Of a stretch of 64,000 nucleotides of DNA, positions 24,536-32,372 are shown piece by piece. The stretch lies in contig NZ_PYWK01000001.1 in the NCBI RefSeq assembly GCF_003049645.1, positions 1,333,487 to 1,397,486 on the forward strand. Reading direction: 5' to 3'. Source of the stretch: Metasolibacillus fluoroglycofenilyticus. GTDB lineage: Bacteria > Bacillota > Bacilli > Bacillales_A > Planococcaceae. How positions within the stretch are numbered: position 1 is the stretch's first letter; the number at the start of each line of letters is the position of its first letter. The notes under the pieces were generated by a model, which saw only the letters and a program-made list of their open reading frames with translations, was not told the DNA's origin and ran no database searches. A program made the translations under genes and the position numbers.

Positions 24536-24916
24536 ATGAAAAAGTATCCGTATTTTTCTTGTTCTTTACCAATAAATTCAGAAGAAAATATCGTAGGTGT
24601 GGCAAAAATTATTTCTAGTAAAATTGCTGGCAATATACCATTTGAAGGACTAGAAGACTATATATACGAGGAAGTTCCGGCAATTTATATTAACTCAAAT
24701 ATATTAGGTTTTGAAGTGGTTATAAAAGGATATGGGGGGGAAAAAGGCTATTATTTAGAGGTTAATTCCCATCCAAGTAACAATGAACCGGATGATGCTG
24801 ATGAAATTGATATTGATATAACAAGATATATTGCCTCACTCTTAGAGGGAACTCTGGGAATAAACATTAAGTATGGAGAAATTAAAAGCGAGAATTACAT
24901 CAGCATAATAGAGTAG
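24536..24916 (+). CDS. Putative immunity protein of the nucleotidyltransferase-like toxin
   Basis: 126 residues from ATG 24,536 (an upstream TTA-AAT-ATG context allows a start at 24,527 in the same frame). Small, acidic (EPDDADEIDIDITRYI), AT-rich and 13 nt after the orphan toxin stop. No family recognised. Position fits a cognate immunity gene, which may still be expressed even if the toxin tip is silent. Confidence 0.6.
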   Translation: MKKYPYFSCSLPINSEENIVGVAKIISSKIAGNIPFEGLEDYIYEEVPAIYINSNILGFEVVIKGYGGEKGYYLEVNSHPSNNEPDDADEIDIDITRYIASLLEGTLGINIKYGEIKSENYISIIE

Positions 24917-25029
24917 AGTTTAGGTGATCATTATTAGTAAGAACCTTTATAACTCTGCAAATAGGATCGTACAATACAACAAATCAAACATAAACAATTC
25001 AAGCACTTGAAAAACTTTCAAAGCTCTTT

Positions 25030-25066
25030 CCCACTTGCACCAAGAGGGGGAATGAGCTTTTTTGCA
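25030..25066 (+). terminator. Terminator after immunity gene
   Basis: Stem AGCTCTTTCCC / GGGAATGAGCT followed by TTTTTTG. The flanking 24,917-25,080 stretch has no gene; its end (TTTTTTGCATG) recurs at 26,548. Confidence 0.7.
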
Positions 25067-25094
25067 TGCCCAAATTCAAAGGAGGATGAAACGA

Positions 25095-25700
25095 ATGGCA
25101 AAACTTGAACAGGTAGTATAGGAAGTTGTAGGAGAGACGGTACGCTCAATCACTCAGGCACAAGCGGACTATGGACAGTTTATGGATGAGATTCGGGGTT
25201 CTGGGCAACGAGCAAGGGAACTAGCCATCATAACGAATTCAAATGCTAAAGCGGTGTTAAAAGAGATCAAAAAACCAGTTGTCAAGTCACTTGATAGCTT
25301 CAAGGAAATCGGCAAACATTTCAAAAGTGGTCTGGACAAAAGGGCAGATAATGCACTCGGTTTCTACATATGATTTTGAATATTATCTAATTCTAGATGC
25401 GGTAGATGGTATTTGGTCTGGAGCCAAAGGTAAACTCCTGAAATTATTTTATTGGTTAGATCTAGCCTTTAAACCATACAGTTTAGTGCTTTAAAAAGGG
25501 GATAAAGAAGGGATAAAAGAGCTTGTTTCATCAATCATAAATGACTCAAAAAATCTCGCTAATTCGAAGCCTTTTCAGATGAATACAGTCGACTCTGTAG
25601 ACGCTTTTGTTAAGGGTGATGCAGTTGTTTTAGTTAATAGAAATACAAACAAAATATGGACTTTTTTAAATAAAAAAGAGATCGCTTATCAAGTAAGTTG
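25095..25700 (+). pseudogene. Broken third polymorphic toxin-like gene
   Basis: A good start (AGGAGG, ATG 25,095) opens MAKLEQVV, then TAG at 25,119; the same frame continues EVVGETVRSITQAQADYG...FKSGLDKRADNALGFYI to a stop at 25,371. A different frame continues (LDAVDGIWSGAKGKLLKLFYWLD) and a third piece from 25,498 reads KGDKEGIKELVSSIINDSKN to EIAYQVS and TGA at 25,698. At least one nonsense and one or two frameshifts are needed to join these. The end piece lies right before a likely immunity gene, so this is a decayed toxin. The family is not recognised. Confidence 0.6.
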
Positions 25701-25738
25701 AAATCCGGTTTAGATTTGATTAGAGAGTGAGGATGACT

Positions 25739-26248
25739 ATGAATAACTATATAATATCTTTTACTAAAAAGTTTGGTTATTTTTTCGATAAAAAAGAAAT
25801 CTCAAATATCATTTATTTACATGATAAGGATGATATTGAGAGATTAGACAATGTCCTTTTCTTCGAGAAAGATAATGGTGATGTTACAGGCTTGTATATA
25901 AGAGGTATGAATCCGTTAATCTCAGTGAATAGAGCTTACGATTTAGATGACTTCAATTTATTTTCAAGTTATGAAGGATTAACTGAATGTAAGGAAAATA
26001 TAAAACTTAAAATAGAGTATACAGGTTTGTTTTTTAGCACTCAATACAACGAACTATTGGGTTTCTATTTGGCGAATAACCATGCATCGAGTTTTATATT
26101 TATATTATTTTTACAAGATGAAATTTATATGGAAAAGGATTGTAGTAAATACGAGGCTAGTAGTATACTTGAAAACAGATTTTCGACTGAAGGTTTTATA
26201 ACTTACGAAAAAACATATGAGATCGACTGGAGACAAATAAACTTTTAA
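25739..26248 (+). CDS. Hypothetical, probable immunity protein of the broken toxin
   Basis: 170 residues from ATG 25,739, 6 nt after GTGAGG; GTG 25,727 and ATG 25,733 are alternatives. AT-rich, soluble, aromatic-rich (IISFTKKFGYFFDKKEIS...IEYTGLFFSTQYNELLGFYL). No family recognised. Intact despite the decay of the upstream gene, a common pattern for immunity genes. Confidence 0.5.
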   Translation: MNNYIISFTKKFGYFFDKKEISNIIYLHDKDDIERLDNVLFFEKDNGDVTGLYIRGMNPLISVNRAYDLDDFNLFSSYEGLTECKENIKLKIEYTGLFFSTQYNELLGFYLANNHASSFIFILFLQDEIYMEKDCSKYEASSILENRFSTEGFITYEKTYEIDWRQINF

Positions 26249-26301
26249 GAATTCGAATTAATAACCCATGAAGGCTAGACCATCAAGGAGTGTTATTTTA
26301 A

Positions 26302-26460
26302 CAATTAAGCAATAAGAGCGAGAATAGGCGAGATGGCAATTTATTTACAAGGACCACTTATGGATGGCATAAGCAACAAACACACGAGATTAAACAAGCT
26401 AAAGGGTTTAAACGTTACACTTGCCATGTAGTAAAGCAGATGTCATACTGTCAATACTAA
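26302..26460 (+). pseudogene. Unidentified coding remnant without start
   Basis: 52 codons are open between stops at 26,299 and 26,458 and read NKSENRRDGNLFTRTTYGW then HEIKQAKGFKRYTCHVVKQM. Composition is protein-like but no start or Shine-Dalgarno exists and no family is recognised. It may be the end of another lost toxin. The remaining parts of 26,249-26,676 hold a terminator and nothing else that I can support. Confidence 0.3.
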
Positions 26461-26512
26461 ACTAACTTATATAACTTGCAAATATTATTAAATTTAGAGA
26501 ATTTATAAACTT

Positions 26513-26552
26513 AAAGCACTTGATTGTCTATAACAGGCGACAAGTGCTTTTT
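26513..26552 (+). terminator. Terminator at the right edge of the toxin array
   Basis: Stem AAGCACTTG / CAAGTGCTT with a T run, followed by GCATG as at 25,066. Confidence 0.75.
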
Positions 26553-26676
26553 TGCATGTTTAAATACCTATTTCGTAAACAATATTTCACTAATGTGAAT
26601 TTTCAGCCTCTTCATGCTATTTATTTTCAATATAATGATATAATTGCAGAAAATAAGAGATGGAAGGGGGATTTCA

Positions 26677-27924
26677 ATGAAGCTTACGAAAGAAGAAAAG
26701 TCTTGGATATTGTATGATTGTGGGAATTCGGCATATTCAATGGCTATTACTACTGCGTTGTTTCCGATTGTGTTTGGGATGTTTAATGGAGTTAACAATA
26801 TGGATTTAGGTTATTTTAATTCACTTGCTAGTATATTTGTTGCTGTACTTAGTCCTATTTTAGGGGCATTTGCAGATTATAAAGATAAGAAGAAACGCTA
26901 CTTTACATTTTTTGCCCTTGTCGGGATTTTATCAACTCTTTCTTTTACATTTATTTCGCCTGCAAGCGGACAATGGCAATTACTAATTGTGATGTATATA
27001 CTTTCGTGTATTGGTTTTGCCGGAGCAAATATTTTCTATGATTCATTTTTAGTGGATGTGACAACGGACGAAAAAATGGATAAGGTTTCCTCGTCTGGAT
27101 TTGCGTTTGGCTATATATCGAGTGTTATTCCTTTTGGTATTAGCTTAGTTGTTATTTTAATCATGGGAATGGATGCGGCAATTGGCTATCAAATTGGCTT
27201 TTTCATTACAGCACTATGGTGGGGATTATTAACAATTCCGATGATTAAGGATGTGAAGCAACGCCATTATATTGAACCAGAGCCAAATCCAATAGGTCAA
27301 AGCTTTAAGCGTTTAGGGCAAACATTTCTACAAATTAAAGATTATAAAATTGTCTTTATTTTTTTAATCGCCTACTTCTGTTACATAGATGGGGTCGACA
27401 CAATCATAAAAATGGTCGTACCGTATGCAACAAGTATTTTAGGTGAGAACGCACTTGATACATTTATGCTATTAGCTATTTTGCTAGTCATTCAAATTGT
27501 CGCATTTCCATGTGCGCTTTTATATGGCTCACTTGCTAAAAAATATTCAACGCGCACAATGATTATAGCCGGTATTACGACATATATCATTTCATGTATT
27601 GCTGCGTTTTTCATTTCCGAAATGTGGCATATTTTCGTGCTTGGTATTTTAATTGGCTCTGCACAAGGAGGCATTCAAGCACTTAGCCGGTCTTACTATG
27701 GGAAAATCATACCAAAGGAACGGTCAAATGAGTTTTTTGGATTTTATAATATTTTCGGTAAATTCGCAGCTATTATTGGTCCGTTTTTAATGGCTCTTAC
27801 TACGACGCTGACTGGTGAGGCGAGATATAGCATTTTATCGATTATTCCATTATTTATTATTGGTCTTATTGTCTTTTTAATGCTTCCAAAAGATGCACAC
27901 TATCAAACAACAAAAGCAAGGTGA
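26677..27924 (+). CDS. UMF1/Atg22-like MFS transporter
   Basis: 415 residues from ATG 26,677 (after GGAAGGGGG). Twelve predicted membrane segments; the N-terminus (KEEKSWILYDCGNSAYSMAITTALFP) is the hallmark of the UMF1 family (PF11700, vacuole effluxer Atg22-like). These are exporters of unknown or amino-acid/sugar substrates in bacteria. It overlaps the following phosphatase-like gene, suggesting they act together. An upstream TTG at 26,644 would add 11 residues but has no ribosome site. Confidence 0.85.
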   Translation: MKLTKEEKSWILYDCGNSAYSMAITTALFPIVFGMFNGVNNMDLGYFNSLASIFVAVLSPILGAFADYKDKKKRYFTFFALVGILSTLSFTFISPASGQWQLLIVMYILSCIGFAGANIFYDSFLVDVTTDEKMDKVSSSGFAFGYISSVIPFGISLVVILIMGMDAAIGYQIGFFITALWWGLLTIPMIKDVKQRHYIEPEPNPIGQSFKRLGQTFLQIKDYKIVFIFLIAYFCYIDGVDTIIKMVVPYATSILGENALDTFMLLAILLVIQIVAFPCALLYGSLAKKYSTRTMIIAGITTYIISCIAAFFISEMWHIFVLGILIGSAQGGIQALSRSYYGKIIPKERSNEFFGFYNIFGKFAAIIGPFLMALTTTLTGEARYSILSIIPLFIIGLIVFLMLPKDAHYQTTKAR

Positions 27925-29212
27925 TTTTATACAAATACAAAACAAGTATGTCATAGTCGTTTCGTATGATGCTTTTTCAAAGGATAACTGGGAAAGTGCA
28001 AAATCGAAACCTAATTTAGCAAAGTTAATCGAGAACGGTGCTTCAACGGATTTAGTACAAAGCGTATACCCCACCCTTACATATGTTATTCATAGCTCTT
28101 ATGTAACGGGTGTGTATCCAGATAAACATGGTGTTTTCCATAACAATCCGCTTCAACCATTTGTACCAGAAAACGATCAAAATTGGCACTGGTTTAGAAG
28201 TGATATTCAAGTACCAACTATTTATGAGGCTGCTCATAAAAAAGGGTTGAAAACGGCAGGTTTATTATGGCCAGTTTCAGGAAAGGCGAAAATTGATTAT
28301 AATATCCCAGAAATTAAAGCTGTAAAGAACGAAAATCAAGCATTAAAAATTTTAAAAAGCGGCAGTAAGCTATTTACATTGGCAATGGAATTAAAGTATG
28401 GCAAAGTGCGTCAAGGGATTGAACAGCCTTATTTAGATGATTTTACGACATTATGTGCTGTCGATACGATTAAAAACAAAAAACCAAATTTATTGCTTAT
28501 GCACCTAATAGATTTAGATGATGCTAAACATCTACATGGTACAAAAAGCCCCGAAATTGAAAAGGTCATTGAGCGCATGGACCGTCGAATTGGTGATTTA
28601 GTGCAGGCAACGAAAGAGGTAGGCATTTATGAGGAGACGACTTTTATTATTGTTGGTGACCATAGCCAGCTAGATGTTCAATATAAAGTGTACCTAAATC
28701 GTTTATTCTATGATGAGGGCCTAATCTATGAGCACAATGGAAAGTTACAGTGGCGAGCATACATACAAAGTGCTGGTGGCTCCGCTTATTTATATATCCA
28801 GCCAGGTGATATGGAAGCAGGGAAATTGGCACTAGCCATTTTAGACAAGGCGTTGCAACAAGGTGATTATGGGATTGAAGCCATTTTAAGCACAACTGAA
28901 CTGAAGGAGCTTCATGTAAGTAGCCAATTTGCTTATATGATTGAAGCGAAGGAAGGCTATGCTTTTGAAGATGACCATTTACAGGAGGCTATCGTTGATT
29001 TATATGCATTGGGTAAAAAATATGCGACACATGGCTATTTACCGAATAAGCCAAATTATACAAGCAATTTAATTATTTCCGGTAATCATGTGATAGCTGG
29101 CTCGGATATTGGGGAGGTGAGTGTCGTAGATATTGGACCGACGATTGCCTATCTATTAAACTTAGATTTCCCGAATACTGATGGGAGAGCGTTAACGGAA
29201 ATATTAAAGTAA
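27893..29212 (+). CDS. Alkaline phosphatase superfamily/type I phosphodiesterase-nucleotide pyrophosphatase
   Basis: About 439 residues, no signal peptide. Active-site elements of the family are visible: metal-binding D in VVSYDAF, nucleophile threonine in PTLTYVIHSSYVTGVYPDKHG, H-x-x-D in MHLIDLDDAKHLHG, and the VGDHSQLD and NHVIAGSD metal motifs. It may hydrolyse a phosphodiester or phosphonate imported or exported by the overlapping UMF1 transporter. ATG 27,893 lies inside the transporter gene; no better start is seen downstream, so the exact N-terminus is uncertain. Confidence 0.8.
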   Translation: MHTIKQQKQGDFIQIQNKYVIVVSYDAFSKDNWESAKSKPNLAKLIENGASTDLVQSVYPTLTYVIHSSYVTGVYPDKHGVFHNNPLQPFVPENDQNWHWFRSDIQVPTIYEAAHKKGLKTAGLLWPVSGKAKIDYNIPEIKAVKNENQALKILKSGSKLFTLAMELKYGKVRQGIEQPYLDDFTTLCAVDTIKNKKPNLLLMHLIDLDDAKHLHGTKSPEIEKVIERMDRRIGDLVQATKEVGIYEETTFIIVGDHSQLDVQYKVYLNRLFYDEGLIYEHNGKLQWRAYIQSAGGSAYLYIQPGDMEAGKLALAILDKALQQGDYGIEAILSTTELKELHVSSQFAYMIEAKEGYAFEDDHLQEAIVDLYALGKKYATHGYLPNKPNYTSNLIISGNHVIAGSDIGEVSVVDIGPTIAYLLNLDFPNTDGRALTEILK

Positions 29213-29240
29213 TCGCTAGATTTAATATAAGAAACAAAAT

Positions 29241-29436
29241 GGGGCTGTCCAAAAAGCCGTACATAGCCGGCATTTTGGACAGTAGCGATGATGTTCGCAA
29301 AATATTGATTCCTATAAACAGAGAACGCCTCTTTTAAAAATGGGATGAACATTGAAATCCTTCCGTAAAAGGGAAGTGATGAAAATATTGATTTCAATGC
29401 AGCGTCAAAACAAAATGGACTTTTCGGACAACTCCA
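29241..29436. repeat. MITE-like element, copy 1
   Basis: Imperfect terminal inverted repeats (GGGGCTGTCCAAAAAGCC and the complement of GGACTTTTCGGACAACTCC) bound about 196 bp. The whole element recurs inverted at 59,241-59,450. The left end also forms a hairpin (CTGTCCAAAA...TTTTGGACAG) that can terminate the upstream gene. Confidence 0.8.
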
Positions 29437-29439
29437 CTC

Positions 29440-29916
29440 TTATAAATAACTTGCAATCTCTTGTTCCAATTTCAATGGCTTGTCTGTTGGGGCGAAACGT
29501 TTAATAATTTGTCCGTTACGGTCAACTAGAAATTTTGTGAAATTCCATTTTACATTTTTTCCGAGCAAGCCTTTTGTTTCCTCCGTTAATCGTTTGAAGA
29601 GAGGATGTGCTGCCTCGCCATTGACTGTAATAATTTCGTGCATTGGAAATGTAACGCCGTATGTTAGGCGACAGGCTTCTGAAGCCTCCTTAGCACTATC
29701 TAACTCTTGCTTAAATTGATTGGAAGGGAAGCCTAATATAACAAGCCCTTGCTCAGCGTATTTGTCATATAGTGCTTGAAGCTCCTCGAATTGTCCTGTC
29801 AATCCGCATTTAGAGGCAGTGTTAACAATTAATAGTACCTTTCCTTCGTAGCGTGCTAATGGATAAACTTCTCCAGTGTCAGTCGTTACATCAATATCAT
29901 AAATTGTCATATGCAA
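29440..29916 (-). CDS. bsaA: Glutathione peroxidase family thiol peroxidase
   Basis: 158 residues. Thioredoxin-fold peroxidase with the catalytic Cys motif NTASKCGLTGQFEELQ, the FPSNQF motif with the partner Gln, and KWNFTKFLVDRNG with the conserved Trp. Gram-positive members use thioredoxin or bacillithiol instead of glutathione. Monocistronic, transcribed away from the next minus-strand genes' promoter region with RBS GGAGG. The symbol follows the B. subtilis homologue. Confidence 0.9.
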   Translation of the reverse strand: MHMTIYDIDVTTDTGEVYPLARYEGKVLLIVNTASKCGLTGQFEELQALYDKYAEQGLVILGFPSNQFKQELDSAKEASEACRLTYGVTFPMHEIITVNGEAAHPLFKRLTEETKGLLGKNVKWNFTKFLVDRNGQIIKRFAPTDKPLKLEQEIASYL

Positions 29917-29929
29917 ACTTCCTCCGTTC

Positions 29930-30442
29930 TTATTGCTGAGCTATTTTTCCAGTTAAAATGCGTGCCATTTGTTCTATTGTCATAGAGGAGTTTAGTTCGA
30001 ATTGTCCTTTTTGTATAGAGCGTGAATACTCACGTTTGGATAAAAATAGCTCTAATTCACGTCCGTTCGTTAAAATACCTAAATCCTCTACTTGCTTGCC
30101 GATATCATAAATAGAGACACCTTCATAAATATAGACAGTTCCACTGACAATGGAATCAACCTTATCTTCTTCCTCGTTTGCCACATCGTTCTTTTTAGCA
30201 GTCGAATTGTTCACTTCTTTCTCTGCTTGCTCTTGTGCAGCTATTGTTTGCTGTAATTCAGTAATTTGCGCATTGGCATTTGCGAGCTGCTGCTCGAGCT
30301 TTTGAATATGTGCCGCTTGTTCTTTTTTGTCGTCATTTGTTGTTGTATTGTTAAGCATGGGAAGCTGTAGCTGTTTTCCTACAACTAGGAGAGCGCCAAC
30401 TAAAAATAAGGCAATTCCAAATCCTCTTAAAAAGGTTTTCAT
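29930..30442 (-). CDS. Membrane-anchored MltG/YceG N-terminal-like protein
   Basis: 170 residues: one N-terminal membrane segment (about 7-24), a coiled coil (HIQKLEQQLANANAQITELQQTI), a charged linker and a C-terminal LysM-like domain (VYIYEGVSIYDIGKQVEDLGILTN...FELNSSMTIEQMARILTG), the same subdomain found ahead of the catalytic part of MltG. No transglycosylase domain is present, so it is not an active lytic enzyme. Its start overlaps the end of the upstream gene. Confidence 0.7.
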   Translation of the reverse strand: MKTFLRGFGIALFLVGALLVVGKQLQLPMLNNTTTNDDKKEQAAHIQKLEQQLANANAQITELQQTIAAQEQAEKEVNNSTAKKNDVANEEEDKVDSIVSGTVYIYEGVSIYDIGKQVEDLGILTNGRELELFLSKREYSRSIQKGQFELNSSMTIEQMARILTGKIAQQ

Positions 30443-30822
30443 AGCTTGCCCCCCGTTGCGAGAATTTGGTGTATTTGCTCTTCTGATAATGTTGAGAGTT
30501 TGCTAATTTCAGAAACAGCTAGCCCCTGCTTGTTGAGCTCAAGCACTTGGCTTACTAAAATGCTGTTGATAGGCTGTGCGGCATATGTTTGGCTAGGTGC
30601 TGTATAGTGCGCTTGCTTTTTTTTCGCTACTTGGAAATTTGGCTCAAGCATTAGTTCCTCTTCAACAATTTTTAAGCGACGCTTTAATTGATTTGTTTCT
30701 TGGAAAATGCTAATTGACAATTCTTCTACTTCTTTTTCTACTTTCTTTGCTGAATCTCGTAAAAATAGAGAAATGATAATAAAGAAAATCCCAATAATCA
30801 TTAAAATAATTGACAATTCCAT
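30439..30822 (-). CDS. SwrB/DUF6115-like membrane protein
   Basis: 127 residues. An N-terminal membrane helix (3-22), a coiled-coil stretch (SAKKVEKEVEELSISIFQETNQLKRRLKIVEEEL), a flexible Q/P-rich linker and a C-terminal helical domain (VLELNKQGLAVSEISKLSTLSEEQIHQIL) that resembles a small HTH. This is the architecture of SwrB, the flagellar type III export activator, and of DUF6115. Overlaps the MltG-like gene (ATGA). No flagellar genes are adjacent. Confidence 0.6.
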   Translation of the reverse strand: MELSIILMIIGIFFIIISLFLRDSAKKVEKEVEELSISIFQETNQLKRRLKIVEEELMLEPNFQVAKKKQAHYTAPSQTYAAQPINSILVSQVLELNKQGLAVSEISKLSTLSEEQIHQILATGGKL

Positions 30823-30838
30823 GTTGAACGCTCCAATC

Positions 30839-30951
30839 GAGGCTGCTCAAAAGGGTATTCCTTTTCTGACAGCCTGAACTATTATTATCAATATTTAATA
30901 AAACCAATGCTCCTGCGGTTACTCGTCTCAAAATGACTTTTCAGACAACCT
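30839..30951. repeat. Short MITE-like repeat related to the TGTCC-type elements
   Basis: GAGGCTGCTCAAAAGGG at the left and the complement of GAGGTTGTCTGAAAAGTCA at the right give imperfect inverted ends over about 113 bp, without coding content. It sits between the divergent SwrB-like and rpmG genes. Confidence 0.5.
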
Positions 30952-31024
30952 CTTGCAATTGTCTTTCATTTTACCATAGAGCAACTTAATATGAAATGAT
31001 ACTAGCTTTTTTTTCGCTTTATGT

Positions 31025-31030
31025 TATAAT
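31025..31030 (+). promoter_or_regulatory. -10 element of rpmG promoter
   Basis: TATAAT inside TATGTTATAATGGG, an extended -10 about 60 nt before the rpmG start. No good -35 is seen. Confidence 0.55.
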
Positions 31031-31089
31031 GGGAAAGTCGTATAAATCATGCTCAATTTTTATTCTTAATTAGAGTGGGAGGGTTAATA

Positions 31090-31239
31090 ATGCGCGTAAA
31101 CATTACTTTAGCTTGCACAGATTGCGGCGAACGTAACTACATTTCTAAAAAGAACAAGCGTAACAATCCAGAGCGTCTTGAACTGAAAAAATATTGCTCT
31201 CGCGAGAAGAAATACACTCTTCACCGTGAAACGAAGTAA
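31090..31239 (+). CDS. rpmG: 50S ribosomal protein L33
   Basis: 49 residues, [17 protein letters not shown]...[21 protein letters not shown]. The paired CxxC (Cys9, Cys12) and a lone Cys36 are present; the second CxxC is incomplete, intermediate between C+ and C- forms. Strong RBS (GTGGGAGGG) and a terminator just downstream mark a monocistronic gene. B. subtilis has rpmGA in the same neighbourhood. Confidence 0.93.
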   Translation: MRVNITLACTDCGERNYISKKNKRNNPERLELKKYCSREKKYTLHRETK

Positions 31240-31249
31240 TTGCTCAATT

Positions 31250-31280
31250 AGCCAAAGCCCCGAGTGGTTTTGGCTTTTTA
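31250..31280 (+). terminator. rpmG terminator
   Basis: AGCCAAA / TTTTGGCT stem followed by TTTT. Confidence 0.75.
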
Positions 31281-31321
31281 CTTTAAATATAGAAGATAAT
31301 TTCCATAAGTGAGGAATGACA

Positions 31322-31909
31322 ATGGATAAAAAACAAATACGTCAGGAAGTACGTAGCAAGCTAAATGCCATTTCAGATATAGATTACCGGGAGCGTTCTT
31401 TCGCAATCGGCAAGCAGTTAATGCAGCAGCCTTCTATTATAGAAGGAAAGACGATTGCTGTTACAATTTCAACGAAGCCTGAAGTCGATACAATTGCTAT
31501 TATTGAGGCGTTATGGCAACAAGGCAAGACAGTTGCTGTACCTAAATGTCATCCGAAAACGAGAGAGATGACATTTTACGCAATCGAGGGCTTTTTTCAA
31601 TTAGAAACCGTTTATATGGATTTAAGAGAGCCGATTCCAACTATAACTGAGCTTATTGAACGAGATACAATTGATGCGATTATTGTGCCAGGAATCGTTT
31701 TTGATAAAAAGGGCTATCGCATAGGCTATGGAGGAGGCTATTACGACCGCTACTTGCCAGGCTATCAAGGGACTTTGCTTGCACTCGCTTTCAGCGAGCA
31801 ATTAGCGGAGCACGTACCTACCGAGGCTCACGATATTCCTGTCCATACAATCATTACAGAAACAGGCTATATTCATTGTACAGCAAATCGAGAGGAGCCA
31901 ATGAGATGA
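31322..31909 (+). CDS. 5-formyltetrahydrofolate cyclo-ligase
   Basis: 195 residues. Converts 5-formyl-THF to methenyl-THF with ATP. Family motifs: KKQIRQEVRSKLNAIS at the N-terminus, an ATP-binding R-x-x-K type region, VPGIVFDKKGYRIGYGGGYYDRYL (substrate and Mg site) and the C-terminal PTEAHDIPVHTIITE. ATG 31,322 is chosen because GTGAGG is 7 nt upstream; ATG 31,316 is too close. Overlaps yqgQ by four bases. Confidence 0.94.
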   Translation: MDKKQIRQEVRSKLNAISDIDYRERSFAIGKQLMQQPSIIEGKTIAVTISTKPEVDTIAIIEALWQQGKTVAVPKCHPKTREMTFYAIEGFFQLETVYMDLREPIPTITELIERDTIDAIIVPGIVFDKKGYRIGYGGGYYDRYLPGYQGTLLALAFSEQLAEHVPTEAHDIPVHTIITETGYIHCTANREEPMR

Positions 31910-32112
31910 AATCGATGATTGATATTTATGAGCTATTAAAGCAATATGGCACATATATTTATACGACAGATCGTCTTGGCGATTTAATGCTGATGGAAGA
32001 TGAGATACGTGAGCTATATAAAGCAGGTATAATAGAGCCTCGTGACTTCCAAACGGCACTTTTATTAATGCGTCAAGAGGCATCCAGAATACAAATGGAA
32101 CAAAAAGGGTGA
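31906..32112 (+). CDS. yqgQ: YqgQ family protein (DUF910)
   Basis: 68 residues. Small helical protein of the DUF910 family (IDIYELLKQYGTYIYTTDRLGDLMLMEDEIRELYKAGII). ATG overlaps the stop of the cyclo-ligase gene, indicating coupling; the same pair of genes is found near yqgP in B. subtilis. Function unknown. Confidence 0.9.
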   Translation: MKSMIDIYELLKQYGTYIYTTDRLGDLMLMEDEIRELYKAGIIEPRDFQTALLLMRQEASRIQMEQKG

Positions 32113-32147
32113 AACCTTTTTGCTGAAAAGACGTACTAATATAGGAC

Positions 32148-32196
32148 AATGGAAAATCGTGTATATGACTACAATATTCTGTCTATTGAATAATGC
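32148..32196 (+). terminator. Probable terminator downstream of yqgQ
   Basis: AAAATCGTG pairs with CACGATTTT over a long loop, followed by GTATTG; the stem is good but the T tract is weak. Confidence 0.4.
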
Positions 32197-32372
32197 ACGA
32201 TTTTGTATTGCGAAATTTTATAAAAAGCTTTAAGATAGATTTTGTTTCATTTTAGTAGAAAAAGGGAAATAGATATGAAAGTTTTTGCTCATTAGTGGTG
32301 TGGCTGATGAAATGAAGGTGAACAAAAAAATCTTAAAGTAAAGGTTTGGAAATAAAGAAAGGATGTTGAGGA

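Noticed and set aside
25279-25494. 71-codon ORF in the broken toxin
   Set aside because: Its start is in the wrong frame relative to the upstream toxin piece; only its second half is a plausible fragment of the pseudogene.
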